A DNA stretch of 64,000 nt from Siphonodentalium dalli. Its lineage: Eukaryota > Mollusca > Scaphopoda > Gadilida > Siphonodentaliidae. This document shows positions 26,401 to 41,400 of the stretch, in pieces; positions within the stretch are counted from its first letter, which is position 1; each line of letters begins with the position of its first letter. The notes beneath the pieces are model-generated. The model was not told where the DNA came from and ran no database searches. It was given only the letters and a program-made list of their open reading frames with translations. Where the stretch lies: assembly GCA_032622095.1 (NCBI GenBank), contig CP136066.1, positions 205,364,978 through 205,428,977 of the forward strand, given 5' to 3'. A program made the translations under genes and the position numbers.

Positions 26401-29400
26401 TAAAGGGTATGTGTAATAAATAAATAACAGTGAATGGTTTCATGTAAAGGGTATGTGTAATAAATACATAACAGTGAGATGTAAAGGGTATGTGTAATAA
26501 ATACATAACAGTGAGATGTAAAGGGTATGTGTAATAAATAAATAACAGTGAATGGTTTCATGTAAAGGGTATGTGTAATAAATACATAACAGTGAGATGT
26601 AAAGGGTATGTGTAATAAATACATAACAGTGAATGGTTTCATGTAAAGGGTATGTGTAATAAATACATAACAGTGAGATGTAAAGGGTATGTGTAATAAA
26701 TAAATAACAGTGAATTGTTTCATGTAAAGGGTATGTGTAATAAATACATAACAGTGAGATGTAAAGGGTATGTGTAATAAATACATAACAGTGAGATGTA
26801 AAGGGTATGTGTAATAAATACATAACAGTGAATTGTTTAATGTAAAGGGTATGTGTAATAAATACATAACAGTGAGATGTAAAGGGTATGTGTAATAAAT
26901 ACATAACAGTGAATGGTTTCATGTAAAGGGTATGTGTAATAAATACATAACAGTGAGATGTAAAGGGTATGTGTAATAAATACATAACAGTGAGATGTAA
27001 AGGGTATGTGTAATAAATACATAACAGTGAGATGTAAAGGGTATGTGTAATAAATACATAACAGTGAGATGTAAAGGGTATGTGTAATAAATACATAACA
27101 GTGAGATGTAAAGGGTATGTGTAATAAATACATAACAGTGAGATGTAAAGGGTATGTGTAATAAATACATAACAGTGAATTGTTTCATGTAAAGGGTATG
27201 TGTAATAAATACATAACAGTGAGATGTAAAGGGTATGTGTAATAAATACATAACAGTGAGATGTAAAGGGTATGTGTAATAAATACATAACAGTGAGATG
27301 TAAAGGGTATGTGTAATAAATACATAACAGTGAGATGTAAAGGGTATGTGTAATAAATACATAACAGTGAGATGTAAAGGGTATGTGTAATAAATACATA
27401 ACAGTGAGATGTAAAGGGTATGTGTAATAAATACATAACAGTGAGATGTAAAGGGTATGTGTAATAAATACATAACAGTGAGATGTAAAGGGTATGTGTA
27501 ATAAATACATAACAGTGAGATGTAAAGGGTATGTGTAATAAATACATAACAGTGAGATGTAAAGGGTATGTGTAATAAATACATAACAGTGAGATGTAAA
27601 GGGTATGTGTAATAAATACATAACAGTGAGATGTAAAGGGTATGTGTAATAAATACATAACAGTGAGATGTAAAGGGTATGTGTAATAAATACATAACAG
27701 TGAGATGTAAAGGGTATGTGTAATAAATACATAACAGTGAGATGTAAAGGGTATGTGTAATAAATACATAACAGTGAATTGTTCATGTAAAGGGTATGTG
27801 TAATAAATACATAACAGTGAGATGTAAAGGGTATGTGTAATAAATACATAACAGTGAGATGTAAAGGGTATGTGTAATAAATACATAACAGTGAGATGTA
27901 AAGGGTATGTGTAATAAATACATAACAGTGAGATGTAAAGGGTATGTGTAATAAATACATAACAGTGAGATGTAAAGGGTATGTGTAATAAATACATAAC
28001 AGTGAGATGTAAAGGGTATGTGTAATAAATACATAACAGTGAGATGTAAAGGGTATGTGTAATAAATACATAACAGTGAATTGTTTCATGTAAAGGGTAT
28101 GTGTAATAAATACATAACAGTGAGATGTAAAGGGTATGTGTAATAAATACATAACAGTGAGATGTAAAGGGTATGTGTAATAAATACATAACAGTGAGAT
28201 GTAAAGGGTATGTGTAATAAATACATAACAGTGAGATGTAAAGGGTATGTGTAATAAATACATAACAGTGAGATGTAAAGGGTATGTGTAATAAATACAT
28301 AACAGTGAGATGTAAAGGGTATGTGTAATAAATACATAACAGTGAGATGTAAAGGGTATGTGTAATAAATACATAACAGTGAATTGTTTAATGTAAAGGG
28401 TATGTGTAATAAATACATAACAGTGAGATGTAAAGGGTATGTGTAATAAATACATAACAGTGAGATGTAAAGGGTATGTGTAATAAATACATAACAGTGA
28501 GATGTAAAGGGTATGTGTAATAAATACATAACAGTGAGATGTAAAGGGTATGTGTAATAAATACATAACAGTGAATGGTTTCATGTAAAGGGTATGTGTA
28601 ATAAATACATAACAGTGAGATGTAAAGGGTATGTGTAATAAATACATAACAGTGAGATGTAAAGGGTATGTGTAATAAATACATAACAGTGAATTGTTTC
28701 ATGTAAAGGGTATGTGTAATAAATACATAACAGTGAGATGTAAAGGGTATGTGTAATAAATACATAACAGTGAATGGTTTCATGTAAAGGGTATGTGTAA
28801 TAAATACATAACAGTGAGATGTAAATGGTATGTGTAATAAATACATAACAGTGAGATGTAAAGGGTATGTGTAATAAATACATAACAGTGAGATGTAAAG
28901 GGTATGTGTAATAAATACATAACAGTGAGATGTAAAGGGTATGTGTAATAAATACATAACAGTGAATTGTTTCATGTAAAGGGTATGTGTAATAAATACA
29001 TAACAGTGAGATGTAAAGGGTATGTGTAATAAATACATAACAGTGAGATGTAAAGGGTATGTGTAATAAATACATAACAGTGAGATGTAAAGGGTATGTG
29101 TAATAAATACATAACAGTGAGATGTAAAGGGTATGTGTAATAAATACATAACAGTGAGATGTAAAGGGTATGTGTAATAAATACATAACAGTGAATTGTT
29201 TCATGTAAAGGGTATGTGTAATAAATACATAACAGTGAGATGTAAAGGGTATGTGTAATAAATACATAACAGTGAGATGTAAAGGGTATGTGTAATAAAT
29301 ACATAACAGTGAGATGTAAAGGGTATGTGTAATAAATACATAACAGTGAGATGTAAAGGGTATGTGTAATAAATACATAACAGTGAATTGTTTCATGTAA

Positions 29401-32400
29401 AGGGTATGTGTAATAAATACATAACAGTGAGATGTAAAGGGTATGTGTAATAAATACATAACAGTGAGATGTAAAGGGTATGTGTAATAAATACATAACA
29501 GTGAGATGTAAAGGGTATGTGTAATAAATACATAACAGTGAATTGTTTCATGTAAAGGGTATGTGTAATAAATACATAACAGTGAGATGTAAAGGGTATG
29601 TGTAATAAATACATAACAGTGAGATGTAAAGGGTATGTGTAATAAATACATAACAGTGAATTGTTTCATGTAAAGGGTATGTGTAATAAATACATAACAG
29701 TGAGATGTAAAGGGTATGTGTAATAAATACATAACAGTGAGATGTAAAGGGTATGTGTAATAAATACATAACAGTGAATTGTTTCATGTAAAGGGTATGT
29801 GTAATAAATACATAACAGTGAGATGTAAAGGGTATGTGTAATAAATACATAACAGTGAGATGTAAAGGGTATGTGTAATAAATACATAACAGTGAGATGT
29901 AAAGGGTATGTGTAATAAATACATAACAGTGAGATGTAAAGGGTATGTGTAATAAATACATAACAGTGAGATGTAAAGGGTATGTGTAATAAATACATAA
30001 CAGTGAGATGTAAAGGGTATGTGTAATAAATACATAACAGTGAATTGTTTCATGTAAAGGGTATGTGTAATAAATACATAACAGTGAGATGTAAAGGGTA
30101 TGTGTAATAAATACATAACAGTGAATGGTTTCATGTAAAGGGTATGTGTAATAAATACATAACAGTGAATGGTTTCATGTAAAGGGTATGTGTAATAAAT
30201 ACATAACAGTGAATGGTTTCATGTAAAGGGTATGTGTAATAAATACATAACAGTGAATGGTTTCATGTAAAGGGTATGTGTAATAAATACATAACAGTGA
30301 ATGGTTTCATGTAAAGGGTATGTGTAATAAATACATAACAGTGAATGGTTTCATGTAAAGGGTATGTGTAATAAATACATAACAGTGAATGGTTTCATGT
30401 AAAGGGTATGTGTAATAAATACATAACAGTGAATGGTTTCATGTAAAGGGTATGTGTAATAAATACATAACAGTGAATTGTTTCATGTAAAGGGTATGTG
30501 TAATAAATACATAACAGTGAATGGTTTCATGTAAAGGGTATGTGTAATAAATACATAACAGTGAATGGTTTCATGTAAAGGGTATGTGTAATAAATACAT
30601 AACAGTGAATGGTTTCATGTAAAGGGTATGTGTAATAAATACATAACAGTGAATGGTTTCATGTAAAGGGTATGTGTAATAAATACATAACAGTGAATGG
30701 TTTCATGTAAAGGGTATGTGTAATAAATACATAACAGTGAATGGTTTCATGTAAAGGGTATGTGTAATAAATACATAACAGTGAATGGTTTCATGTAAAG
30801 GGTATGTGTAATAAATACATAACAGTGAATGGTTTCATGTAAAGGGTATGTGTAATAAATACATAACAGTGAATGGTTTCATGTAAAGGGTATGTGTAAT
30901 AAATACATAACAGTGAATGGTTTCATGTAAAGGGTATGTGTAATAAATACATAACAGTGAATGGTTTCATGTAAAGGGTATGTGTAATAAATACATAACA
31001 GTGAATTGTTTCATGTAAAGGGTATGTGTAATAAATACATAACAGTGAATGGTTTAATGTAAAGGGTATGTGTAATAAATACATAACAGTGAATGGTTTC
31101 ATGTAAAGGGTATGTGTAATAAATACATAACAGTGAATGGTTTCATGTAAAGGGTATGTGTAATAAATACATAACAGTGAATGGTTTCATGTAAAGGGTA
31201 TGTGTAATAAATACATAACAGTGAATGGTTTCATGTAAAGGGTATGTGTAATAAATACATAACAGTGAATGGTTTCATGTAAAGGGTATGTGTAATAAAT
31301 ACATAACAGTGAATGGTTTCATGTAAAGGGTATGTGTAATAAATACATAACAGTGAATGGTTTCATGTAAAGGGTATGTGTAATAAATACATAACAGTGA
31401 ATGGTTTCATGTAAAGGGTATGTGTAATAAATACATAACAGTGAATGGTTTCATGTAAAGGGTATGTGTAATAAATACATAACAGTGAATGGTTTCATGT
31501 AAAGGGTATGTGTAATAAATACATAACAGTGAATTGTTTCATGTAAAGGGTATGTGTAATAAATACATAACAGTGAATGGTTTAATGTAAAGGGTATGTG
31601 TAATAAATACATAACAGTGAATGGTTTCATGTAAAGGGTATGTGTAATAAATACATAACAGTGAATGGTTTCATGTAAAGGGTATGTGTAATAAATACAT
31701 AACAGTGAATGGTTTCATGTAAAGGGTATGTGTAATAAATACATAGCAGTGAGATGTAAAGGGTATGTGTAATAAATACATAACAGTGAATTGTTTCATG
31801 TAAAGGGTATGTGTAATAAATACATAACAGTGAGATGTAAAGGATATGTGTAATAAATACATAACAGTGAGATGTAAAGGGTATGTGTAATAAATACATA
31901 ACAGTGAGATGTAAAGGGTATGTGTAATAAATACATAACAGTGAGATGTAAAGGGTATGTGTAATAAATACATAACAGTGAATGGTTTCATGTAAAGGGT
32001 ATGTGTAATAAATACATAACAGTGAGATGTAAAGGATATGTGTAATAAATACATAACAGTGAGATGTAAAGGGTATGTGTAATAAATACATAACAGTGAG
32101 ATGTAAAGGGTATGTGTAATAAATACATAACAGTGAGATGTAAAGGGTATGTGTAATAAATACATAACAGTGAGATGTAAAGGGTATGTGTAATAAATAC
32201 ATAACAGTGAGATGTAAAGGGTATGTGTAATAAATACATAACAGTGAGATGTAAAGGGTATGTGTAATAAATACATAACAGTGAGATGTAAAGGGTATGT
32301 GTAATAAATACATAACAGTGAGATGTAAAGGGTATGTGTAATAAATACATAACAGTGAGATGTAAAGGGTATGTGTAATAAATACATAACAGTGAATTAA

Positions 32401-35400
32401 TTGTTTCATGTAAAGGGTATGTGTAATAAATAAATAACAGTGAATGGTTTAATGTAAAAGGTATGTCTAATAAATAAATAATGGAAAACTTCTAACTTCA
32501 CCCATCAAGCAGCAAAGTGCCGTACAGTCATAAGATGTAAAAATAAAGATTGTGTCTATGGTAGTTGAACTGTAATATGTCGACAAACACCTCATAATAC
32601 ATTGTTATGCACAAGTAGAGCCCTCATTTAATACTTACTATAATATGTAGCATTTCTTATCTCAATCACTGACAATTAAGAAACTATTGTGGAATGTTGC
32701 ACAAAGTCGTTTGGAAATAGAACATAGATGCCTCAATACTGGATAATCACATGTATAACGAAAAAAACATTTTGAATATCAAACGTTGTCAAATCTGGAC
32801 ATCCCTGCAACATTTGCAGTACACATGCATCTAAGCAGCTCACCATTCAAATAATAATACTTGGCAGAAAATTATATAAAATCACTTTATTCTGGACTAT
32901 ATCTTAGGTCGCAGAAGCACTGTATCTTGGTGAAGAATGCATTTTCACTCCTAATTAAACCTGCAGATCATAACAAAAAAATGTATCTTTTAGTCTAGAA
33001 AATAATACAACAAATGTTTGAATGCTATTGATGACTTCATAACTACATTTCATTAATGCTTTTGTAACATTTATTTTTTAGTCCATACAGGTTTCGCAGT
33101 TGATTTTAAGGAGCTCGCTTCTGGTAAGTTAATTGTCAGTTCATCTGCATTGTTTAAAGGGGTACTGTACACTGAATCTGGCCATTCATCTCCTTTAAAG
33201 GGGTACTGTACACAGAGATAGGCGATTTTTTTTATGCATACTCCCATTGAAATAACTTTCAAGTTAGATTGTGTTCGTGTTATATGAGTTTCGTATAAAC
33301 CTAATTTAGCGAAGAAAATATTGATCTTGAAAACAAAAATATTACGATTTCAAACTACGCGCCATGGTTTGACCTTCACCGGGGAAGACGCAGGTCGCAG
33401 GAATAACCGGAAGTTCATTGCTCACAGTTTCGATTGATGCCTTCAATCTCTTCCATCGAACAATCTCACTCCCTATGAAAATACTTGACGCTTTATGACT
33501 CTTGTTTCTTTCTCCTTTTTCCGAATCTGTTATAACGGGCCTTCCTTTTGCAGGTAACATGTTTTGTTTGCAACTCAATAATGTTCGCGAACGGCCGTCG
33601 ATAAAGACACGCAACAGATGCGATTTCAAGAATGGTAACTCGTAATGGCATAATTCTCCATTTTATGACTCCAGCCATAAATTATTTTATATTAAATAAT
33701 TCAATGTTACTTTTACGATAGCCTGTTAACCGGAACTTTTTCAGTAGACATCGTCGACTTGAATTAGTTATTTTATAATATAATATTCATATTAGATCGC
33801 TATAGTCACCGGGAATTTATTGAAATTGGGGTACAGTGCCCCTTTAATACTCAACAGAATATATGCAACAAATGTATGAATTTGAGCCATGGATTAGTGC
33901 AAAATACACAAATGTGCTCTATGAATGATACAAACAACATGGTAATTATAACGAAAATGAATTCTGACTGGAGTCATTACCATGTTGTTTGTATCATTCA
34001 TAGAGCAGTGCTAATTGCTAAAAATAGATCAACTATGGGCTGTAAGTTACAGGGCCCATAGTTTATCTATTTTTAGAATTTTTAGGAATTGTTATGTCCA
34101 TAATTAGGGCGATAAATCAAACAAATGTCAACCAATTACATCCATATATGGTATATTTGGCCCTTAGTTTGTCTTTTTTTTTAGCAATTGTATGATCAAA
34201 CCAATTTCATTCATATTGGGTATATGCATCTTTCAGAACAATATCTCAATCGATTTCGAAAACTGGATTTGTCCAATTTTTGTCTACCTTAGTAAGTAGT
34301 TACGGCTCTTAGTTTGTTGATTTTTAGCAATTTTATGACCGTTAGTGTGATAACTTGAACAATTGTCAACCGATTCCATTCATATTGGGTATATGGATCT
34401 TTCACAACAATATTGATTGAGTTCAAAAACCAGGTTTGTCCGATTTTTTTATTTACACATGTGTAATGGCCCTTAGTTCTGCAATACGGTTCTTTAGTTC
34501 GTTGATTTTCTTCTGCGTGGAAAAATAATAGATTTTTATCATTTAGGTAAGTCTTTTTAGTGTAAAGTCCATTTATAGGTATTTTATATGTATTAACCCT
34601 TTACCCAACAAACCGGCCAAAACCGGCCAAGTAAAGCTTCAACAGCCTAAAATATCTTCGGTCTGTCTCAATATAACCATACAAATATGGATATCATTGA
34701 AACCGGCTCCTTGACCACATTGTGATAGTTACAGTTAGCCCTGTGCCAATGCATTCTCTTATATATGCGAGTCGACCATAGGTCGCCTCGCATATATAAG
34801 AGAATGCATTGGCCTAAAAAAAATCTTTTTTTAACACTTTTTACCATTTTTTCTTACATTCTTTAACAATTTTATAATTTATAATGTGTTAAGCCAATGC
34901 ATTCTCTTATATATGCGAGGCGACCTATGGTCGACTCGCATATATAAGAGAATGCATTGGCACAGGGCCCTTCTTTTGGATAAAGGGTTAATCAAGATAG
35001 TTTTATGTCCAGAGAATGACAAAAACGATAAATTACTAGATTGGAAGCTTGAAATCTATTTTTTTATTCAACCCTTTATTTTCAGCTGGCAGAATGAATA
35101 AATTAATTCATGTTCTTGGTGAAATGAAACAGATAGAAGATGAATGTCACCTATGTGTGCAATATCCAGATCCAGATGATCCCGCGAAGATGGAACAGAT
35201 AAACTTTAACAGTGTCTGCAGTGGTAGCTCTGTGATGGCTGAAAAATTAGATTTAACAGAAACAATAAAAATTAATAAGACAACTCATTCTGTCTTTACA
35301 GTTCATCTAAGGGTATGTAACTAATTAATTTAATTCATAATTCCTTTGGGGCCAGTTTGACTCTTGTTCGAATAATTTTTGATATAATGACATCAAATTT

Positions 35401-38400
35401 TAATACATTTGATCACATTGGAAAAATTCCTGTTACTGTGAATTTCATGGTTGAATCAGACATCCCACAAATGAGACAGAACACCAGATTGAAAAAAATC
35501 ATTTGAGAGAACATATATCTGGGCAGAGCCCCTTTATTAAATTGTTTTGCTTCAATCTTGGACAAATAATTATTACCCAATGTAATGATGGTAGGTGATT
35601 AAAAAAAATTCTGTGCAGGGGAATGATCCTTCATAGTGTTCTGTAAAAATACAGTAATGCTCTAAGTAAATGACTCCTTAACCACAGCAGAATTATTGGT
35701 AACTTTTTCAGGATTTAGTCGGAAATATGGCTTGTTGCCATATTTCCGACTAAATCCTGAAAAGTTACCCATAATTCTGCTGTGGTTAAGGAGTCATTTA
35801 CTTAGAGCGCATTACTGTAAGTTTTAAAAACACACACATACTCCAAGAGAAAGTCATTAATAGCCAGGGTCCACTCTGGCCGGAAAATTAGTTTTTCAGA
35901 AACTTTCGCCCACCGGTAATAAAACTAAAACAAAAATATACACGTTAAAAATAACAGATAAATTTACACAATACACTTGCTACGACAAATTGGATATTCA
36001 AAAATATTCGAATGGGGGGTCTGATTCGATGTTGAAACTGAATCAGATCCGTGATATTGACATCGAATCTTGAATATTCACAGGGCCCTATCTGGATTCA
36101 GCAATAACATCCATTAAATTTGTCATTATAGTCATAAATATAAACTGTTTGTTACAGATTTATGTGCCATTGCTCACAATGATGGAATGCTGTCAGAGTG
36201 TTCATAAATATCTGCAAGTTTATAGAATATTACATCCACAGGTAAGTGGCAGATTTAATTAGCTCATATCTTTCTTAATTTTATTATTCATGGGGTGAAC
36301 AATTCAAAATGTGACATTGGCAGACAGGTTATGGTGTGATTTGGAATGCAGCTTACAGACTGATGCAATGGGGGAAATGTCATTAACCCTTTCAGTGCCA
36401 GGTCCGATTTTTGTATCAACCCATATATCCTGTGCCAATGCATTCTCTTATATATAAGAGAATGCATTGGCCTAACAATTTTTCATCATTTGTTATTATT
36501 TTTTACAATTTTTTACAATTTTTATAATTTTTTCTTATATTCTTTAACAGACTTATTTTGTAGGTTTAGTGCCAGGGAATCTTACGTTTTTCATGGGCAT
36601 CAAAATTATTACTATGAATACTTTTGAGTTATAACATTCCCCTAAGGTTTTATCCAGTTTGTTTTTAAATTCGCTATAGCATGCTTATTTTTTTAGGGCC
36701 GATTTTACAGACCATAAATTAGGCACTGAAAGGGTTAAAAGTACATAATTTGATTTGTTGGTCCCCATATCATCAGATTCCAACAACAACATTTCTTCAA
36801 AAGACGCTTTAGTTATCAGATCGATTAATTACCAAACAATAATGCTAACCACTGTCAACTCTAGTATAAAAATTTTCAAAACGCATTATATATGTCAACA
36901 TTTTATTCAACACAATTTGGTGTGGAGAGTATGTGGGTCGGCTCGTCGAATATTTCTAGGCCGCCAAATATTCCAGGTGGTGACAAATAAAAATTGCTAT
37001 CTGATAACTCTGATGGGTGGTTTGCAGAATGCGGTCTCCAGAGGGTGAATTTAGTGATGCTATCCTCCCTATTAAATGTTGATGTTTTTTTAGAAATGTC
37101 TGATGCATATTCTAACATTTCTTGTTTTTTACAGATAGATATAGAAGTTAGCATGAAGATTCATGAAAATAAATGTTCTTCAAGATTTAGGTTAGTTTCA
37201 CACTTTTATATTCTCATGCTCCTACTGAATTGACTATTTTGACATATAGAAAAAAAAAGACTGATAGATAACTGAGGAATATTCTACCAACCAACAATAT
37301 CGGAAATGTTGACTCCAGACCAAAGGTTTGCCGGTGAGTATTTAGATAACTTCAAAGTAAAAAAAGGTTCATATGGATATTCCACTGCATTGAACAATGT
37401 ACGTAGGGTTTTTATCACTTTTGGAAGCAGAAATATGTGCCACTATGCAGTTTACCCGGCATAATCGCTGCAGTGAGAAATTCAAAAATACAGACTTCTA
37501 CCACCCACCTATTCAGCCCTCGAAATTAGCTATGGAAAAAGGCAAATCCATAGAAAAAGCTGTAGAATCTAATATAGAATTTCATGCAGTTCTGAAGAAA
37601 TGCCGTAGAAGAAAAATGTTAATTTCAAGGGCTGCCTACTGTCTTCCCCTTTATTTATAGTTATATTATAAATTTATTTTAAAGGTTCCCATGAATATAT
37701 TTCAAATTTGAAAAAGAATTAACCCTTCCATGACTGGAGCTTCCTGAAATTTTGCGAAAACCCTGTGCCAATGTATTCTCTTATATATGCGAATCTCCCA
37801 TAGGGAGCCTTGCATATATAAGAGAATACATTGGCCTAACAATATATACCTTGACCTTGTAAGCCAGTCCATTCTCTTATATATGCAGAGCTCCCTATGG
37901 AAGACTCACATATATAAGATTATGCACTGGCACACGATATTTAATGCTGCACCAGTTCAGTTCCCGCCATGAAAGAGTTAATAGCCAGGTTCAGGTACGT
38001 GTACCTGTAATGTGTGACAGGTGTATTGCTATTGTATTGTCCCATCAGTTTAGGTGATCTTCACAACTGCTTATATTTTCAGTCGGTTCAGATGTTTTGT
38101 CTGCCAGAAAACAGTGTAGCAAGAGAGGATTAAATATTCAACAAATAAGAGAGTGCATTTTAATGGTGCTGTCATCCATCCATATTTTGGATCGATATTA
38201 AGCCATTTATCTTATCACATTATACAACAGTCGGGATATGTTTTCACTCCACACAATTGCTCTACAGAAATGGACTCTAGCCACGTCGCTATTAAATCAT
38301 TTGACTAAGTACAGTAATGCCCTAAATAATCGACTCCTTAACCAGAGCAGAATTATGGGTAACTTTTCAGGATCTAGTCTCAGTGAGAGCTTTCCGATGA

Positions 38401-41400
38401 ATGGCAACGAGCCATATTTCCGACTAAATCCTGAAAAGTTACCCATAATTCTGCTGTGGTTAAGGAGTCAATTACTTAGGACATTACTGTACTCGCACCG
38501 GCGCTTCTCTGTAACTAGTCACTCATTACACATACTTGTAACTGAACCTGGTTAATATTTTATGGAGATATGTTTCTTACAGTTTTGATGGAGAGAAATG
38601 TTGCAACATATCTGAACGTAGAGTAATCCATGATGAGCAGTATTATTTTGGGTGAGTTTATTCATATTGTGACTAATCTATGCTGCAATAAATTCTAATG
38701 TTTATCTTTAAGTTTTATATGAATTACAGCCCTTACAGTTAAAGTGATATGAAACACTCCGGTAGGGTGATTCAATAGAACTGGAGAATAATCTTGCTCA
38801 AAGTTGTTCTTTTTTCACGAATATTAACCCAATTTGCCAACACACACAGTCATTCTGATATATTAATTAAATGCACTGACTCTGGATGGCGAAATCATTT
38901 GTGGTTGTTTGTCACCAATTGTTGCGTCCCGAACCAGATGTAAATATTTACAATTGAGCGTAGTTCTGATGATGTTTTCTATTGAGTGGTATTGTCAATT
39001 TCTTTGAAATTTTCAGCGATGTTAGTACAATGCTACATTCTCCAGGTTGGTATAACGCCTGAATACTAACGGATCAGTTTCACAAACTCGAACAAGTCCA
39101 TAATATGTCTTTAATTCGTGCAAACAGAAATTTTGTCAGCTATTTTTTAACCATGGAAAATTTCAGAACCTTTGCAGGCATAGTCTTAAGTCTCACACTG
39201 TGCAAGTCTGCAGACAGCAAATAATCATTGTTGAATGCCAAGGACTACTGAGATAAGACGGACTATTTTGATAAATAGCAATTTTCAGCCAGACCCAACC
39301 ATGATAATAAACCAAGTTCCACCAAAATAATAGAAATAAACTGCACGGAATTTGCATTTTATCGGCATTAAAAAGGATGTCTCACTTCATGGTATGTAGT
39401 GCCGATAAAAAGCGCATTACGTGCAGTTTCTTTCAATTATTTTGGTGGATTGAATTACCATGGAGATAAAAAATACCCTGTTTCGTTGGATATTTAGGTA
39501 ATCGAGCATGAAAACAGTTTGTGAACTCGCCGGCAAGTGAATAGAAAACTAAAGTTAGCAACTCTCGACCAATCAGAATGCATGTTTCAGAGACAAATAT
39601 TCAACTTGAATTACAATATTATATACTCGACTTGTTGCAGACCAGGTTTCATATGATATGAACTAAAATATACACTTGAAACAGATCCAGTCTATGTTGA
39701 AATTTTTAATTGTTATTTATTTCAGTTCATTGAGTGATATAGAACGTGAAATAGATGTACAGCAGTCGCAGATGGATGTAAGAACAGAAATATTCAGCTG
39801 TAGCGTGAATACTAGTTCCATTATCTATACAGAAATGAGACCACAGAGTAATCGCTGCACTCAAAACACAGGTTATATGATGGTATTAATAAAGACATAT
39901 TATGTACTTATTTCAGTGAATAAAACTAATAAGTGAGTACCCAGGCCAGTGCAAGAATGTTACGTTCAACTAATATGATCATCAACTAATATTACTGAAA
40001 ATTCCATCTATGCGGATCGTACAATTTCAGAAAACACAACTTCTGAACTGTGCACTATTGTAAACAAATACTCCTCCATTTGGGAAGATTTTCGCCGATA
40101 AACAAACAACAATTATTGAGAGTTACTGCATATAATTTATATGTAAGATCGAAGTTACGTGCTGCTAATTTGGATATAAACCTTAACCCTTTACCCAACA
40201 GAAGGGCCCTGTGCCAATGCATTCTCTTATATATGCGAGTCGACCATAGGTCGCCTCGCATATATAAGAGAATGCATTGGCTTAACACATTAAAAATTAT
40301 AAAATTGTTAAAGAATGTAAGAAAAAATGGTAAAAAGTGTTAAAAAAAGATTTTTTTTAGGCCAATGCATTCTCTTATATATGCGAGGCGACCTATGGTC
40401 GACTCGCATATATAAGAGAATGCATTGGCACAGGGCATAACTGTAACTATCACAATGTGGTCAATGAGCCGGTTCCAATGATATCCATATTTGTATGGTT
40501 TTATTGAGACAGACCCAAGATAATTTAGGCTGTCGCAGCTTTATTTGGCCGTTTTTGGCCGGTTTGTTGGGTAAAGGGTTAAGACAATAACAACTATATT
40601 CCGTATTTCAATTCGATCACTCCAGCGGAGTGTTTCACATCACTTTAATGTGTTTTATTTTATCTTTTAATTAACAAAATTTTATTTCAAGCAAATGTCT
40701 ATGATCGGCATTAACTCAGTAAAAATTTCAAATTTTTATTTTCTCAATCTTCTAATTAAGGTTAATTATACCACCGATAGTAAAATATTTACTAGTATTT
40801 GAAATCGCAGACCTACATACTCTCATCTATGAATAAAATTATCCATAAATCATTCAAGTGATGATACGATTGCCTGTAATGAACTAACTATATTCACCTC
40901 ACAACAAATTAAGCACAACATTGACAATTTCACACTTACAATCAAATGTACTACACACATCCAAGAACCGGCCTTGCAGCCAGAAAAAGTTAATTATCAA
41001 TATCAGTTTATTATGTAATCTTAAGGTTTGCAGGTGACATATACCTGTGAGTCCCGTCATGATTTGGAACATTATCCAGGATATATGTTCCAATTTACAA
41101 ATAACTGCACCCCCTTGAACCAGTCCAAATTACCAACACTGGTAAATTACATTTGCACCCCCTTGTATTAGCATGTGCATTGTTGCCCAACCAGTACATC
41201 ACTCTTTCCATCTCAACCTATGGTTGAAAATTGTCCAACTTAGGGTGATTTCAGTCTGAGATTGAAATTGATTGATAATAAAAAACATTTGTCTTTGTTC
41301 TAAAACAACATACTTTACGCTAAGTATAGGTTGGAAAATCAATCAATCAGAACCATCTCAACCCATTGTTAACACTTTCTAATATAAATCGTATGTGACA

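Noticed and set aside
26440-28647. 735-codon minus-strand open frame and many like it (MYLLHIPFTSHCYVF repeats)
   Set aside because: It is the satellite read backwards: the 37-bp unit has no stop in any minus frame, so long frames appear without coding. They have no start context, no splice logic and no non-repeat sequence.
21637-32484. CRISPR-like array
   Set aside because: Units are contiguous with no unique spacers, and the DNA is eukaryotic.
21637-32484. Centromeric satellite
   Set aside because: It lies inside an intron, is only 10.8 kb and has a unit tied to the exon 3 boundary. Nothing indicates a centromere.
40031-40060. 29-base exon between exons 9 and 10
   Set aside because: It would fit phase (exon 9 ending at 39871, donor at ATT|GTAAAC), but it is tiny and its donor context is weak. 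Kept only as an alternative.
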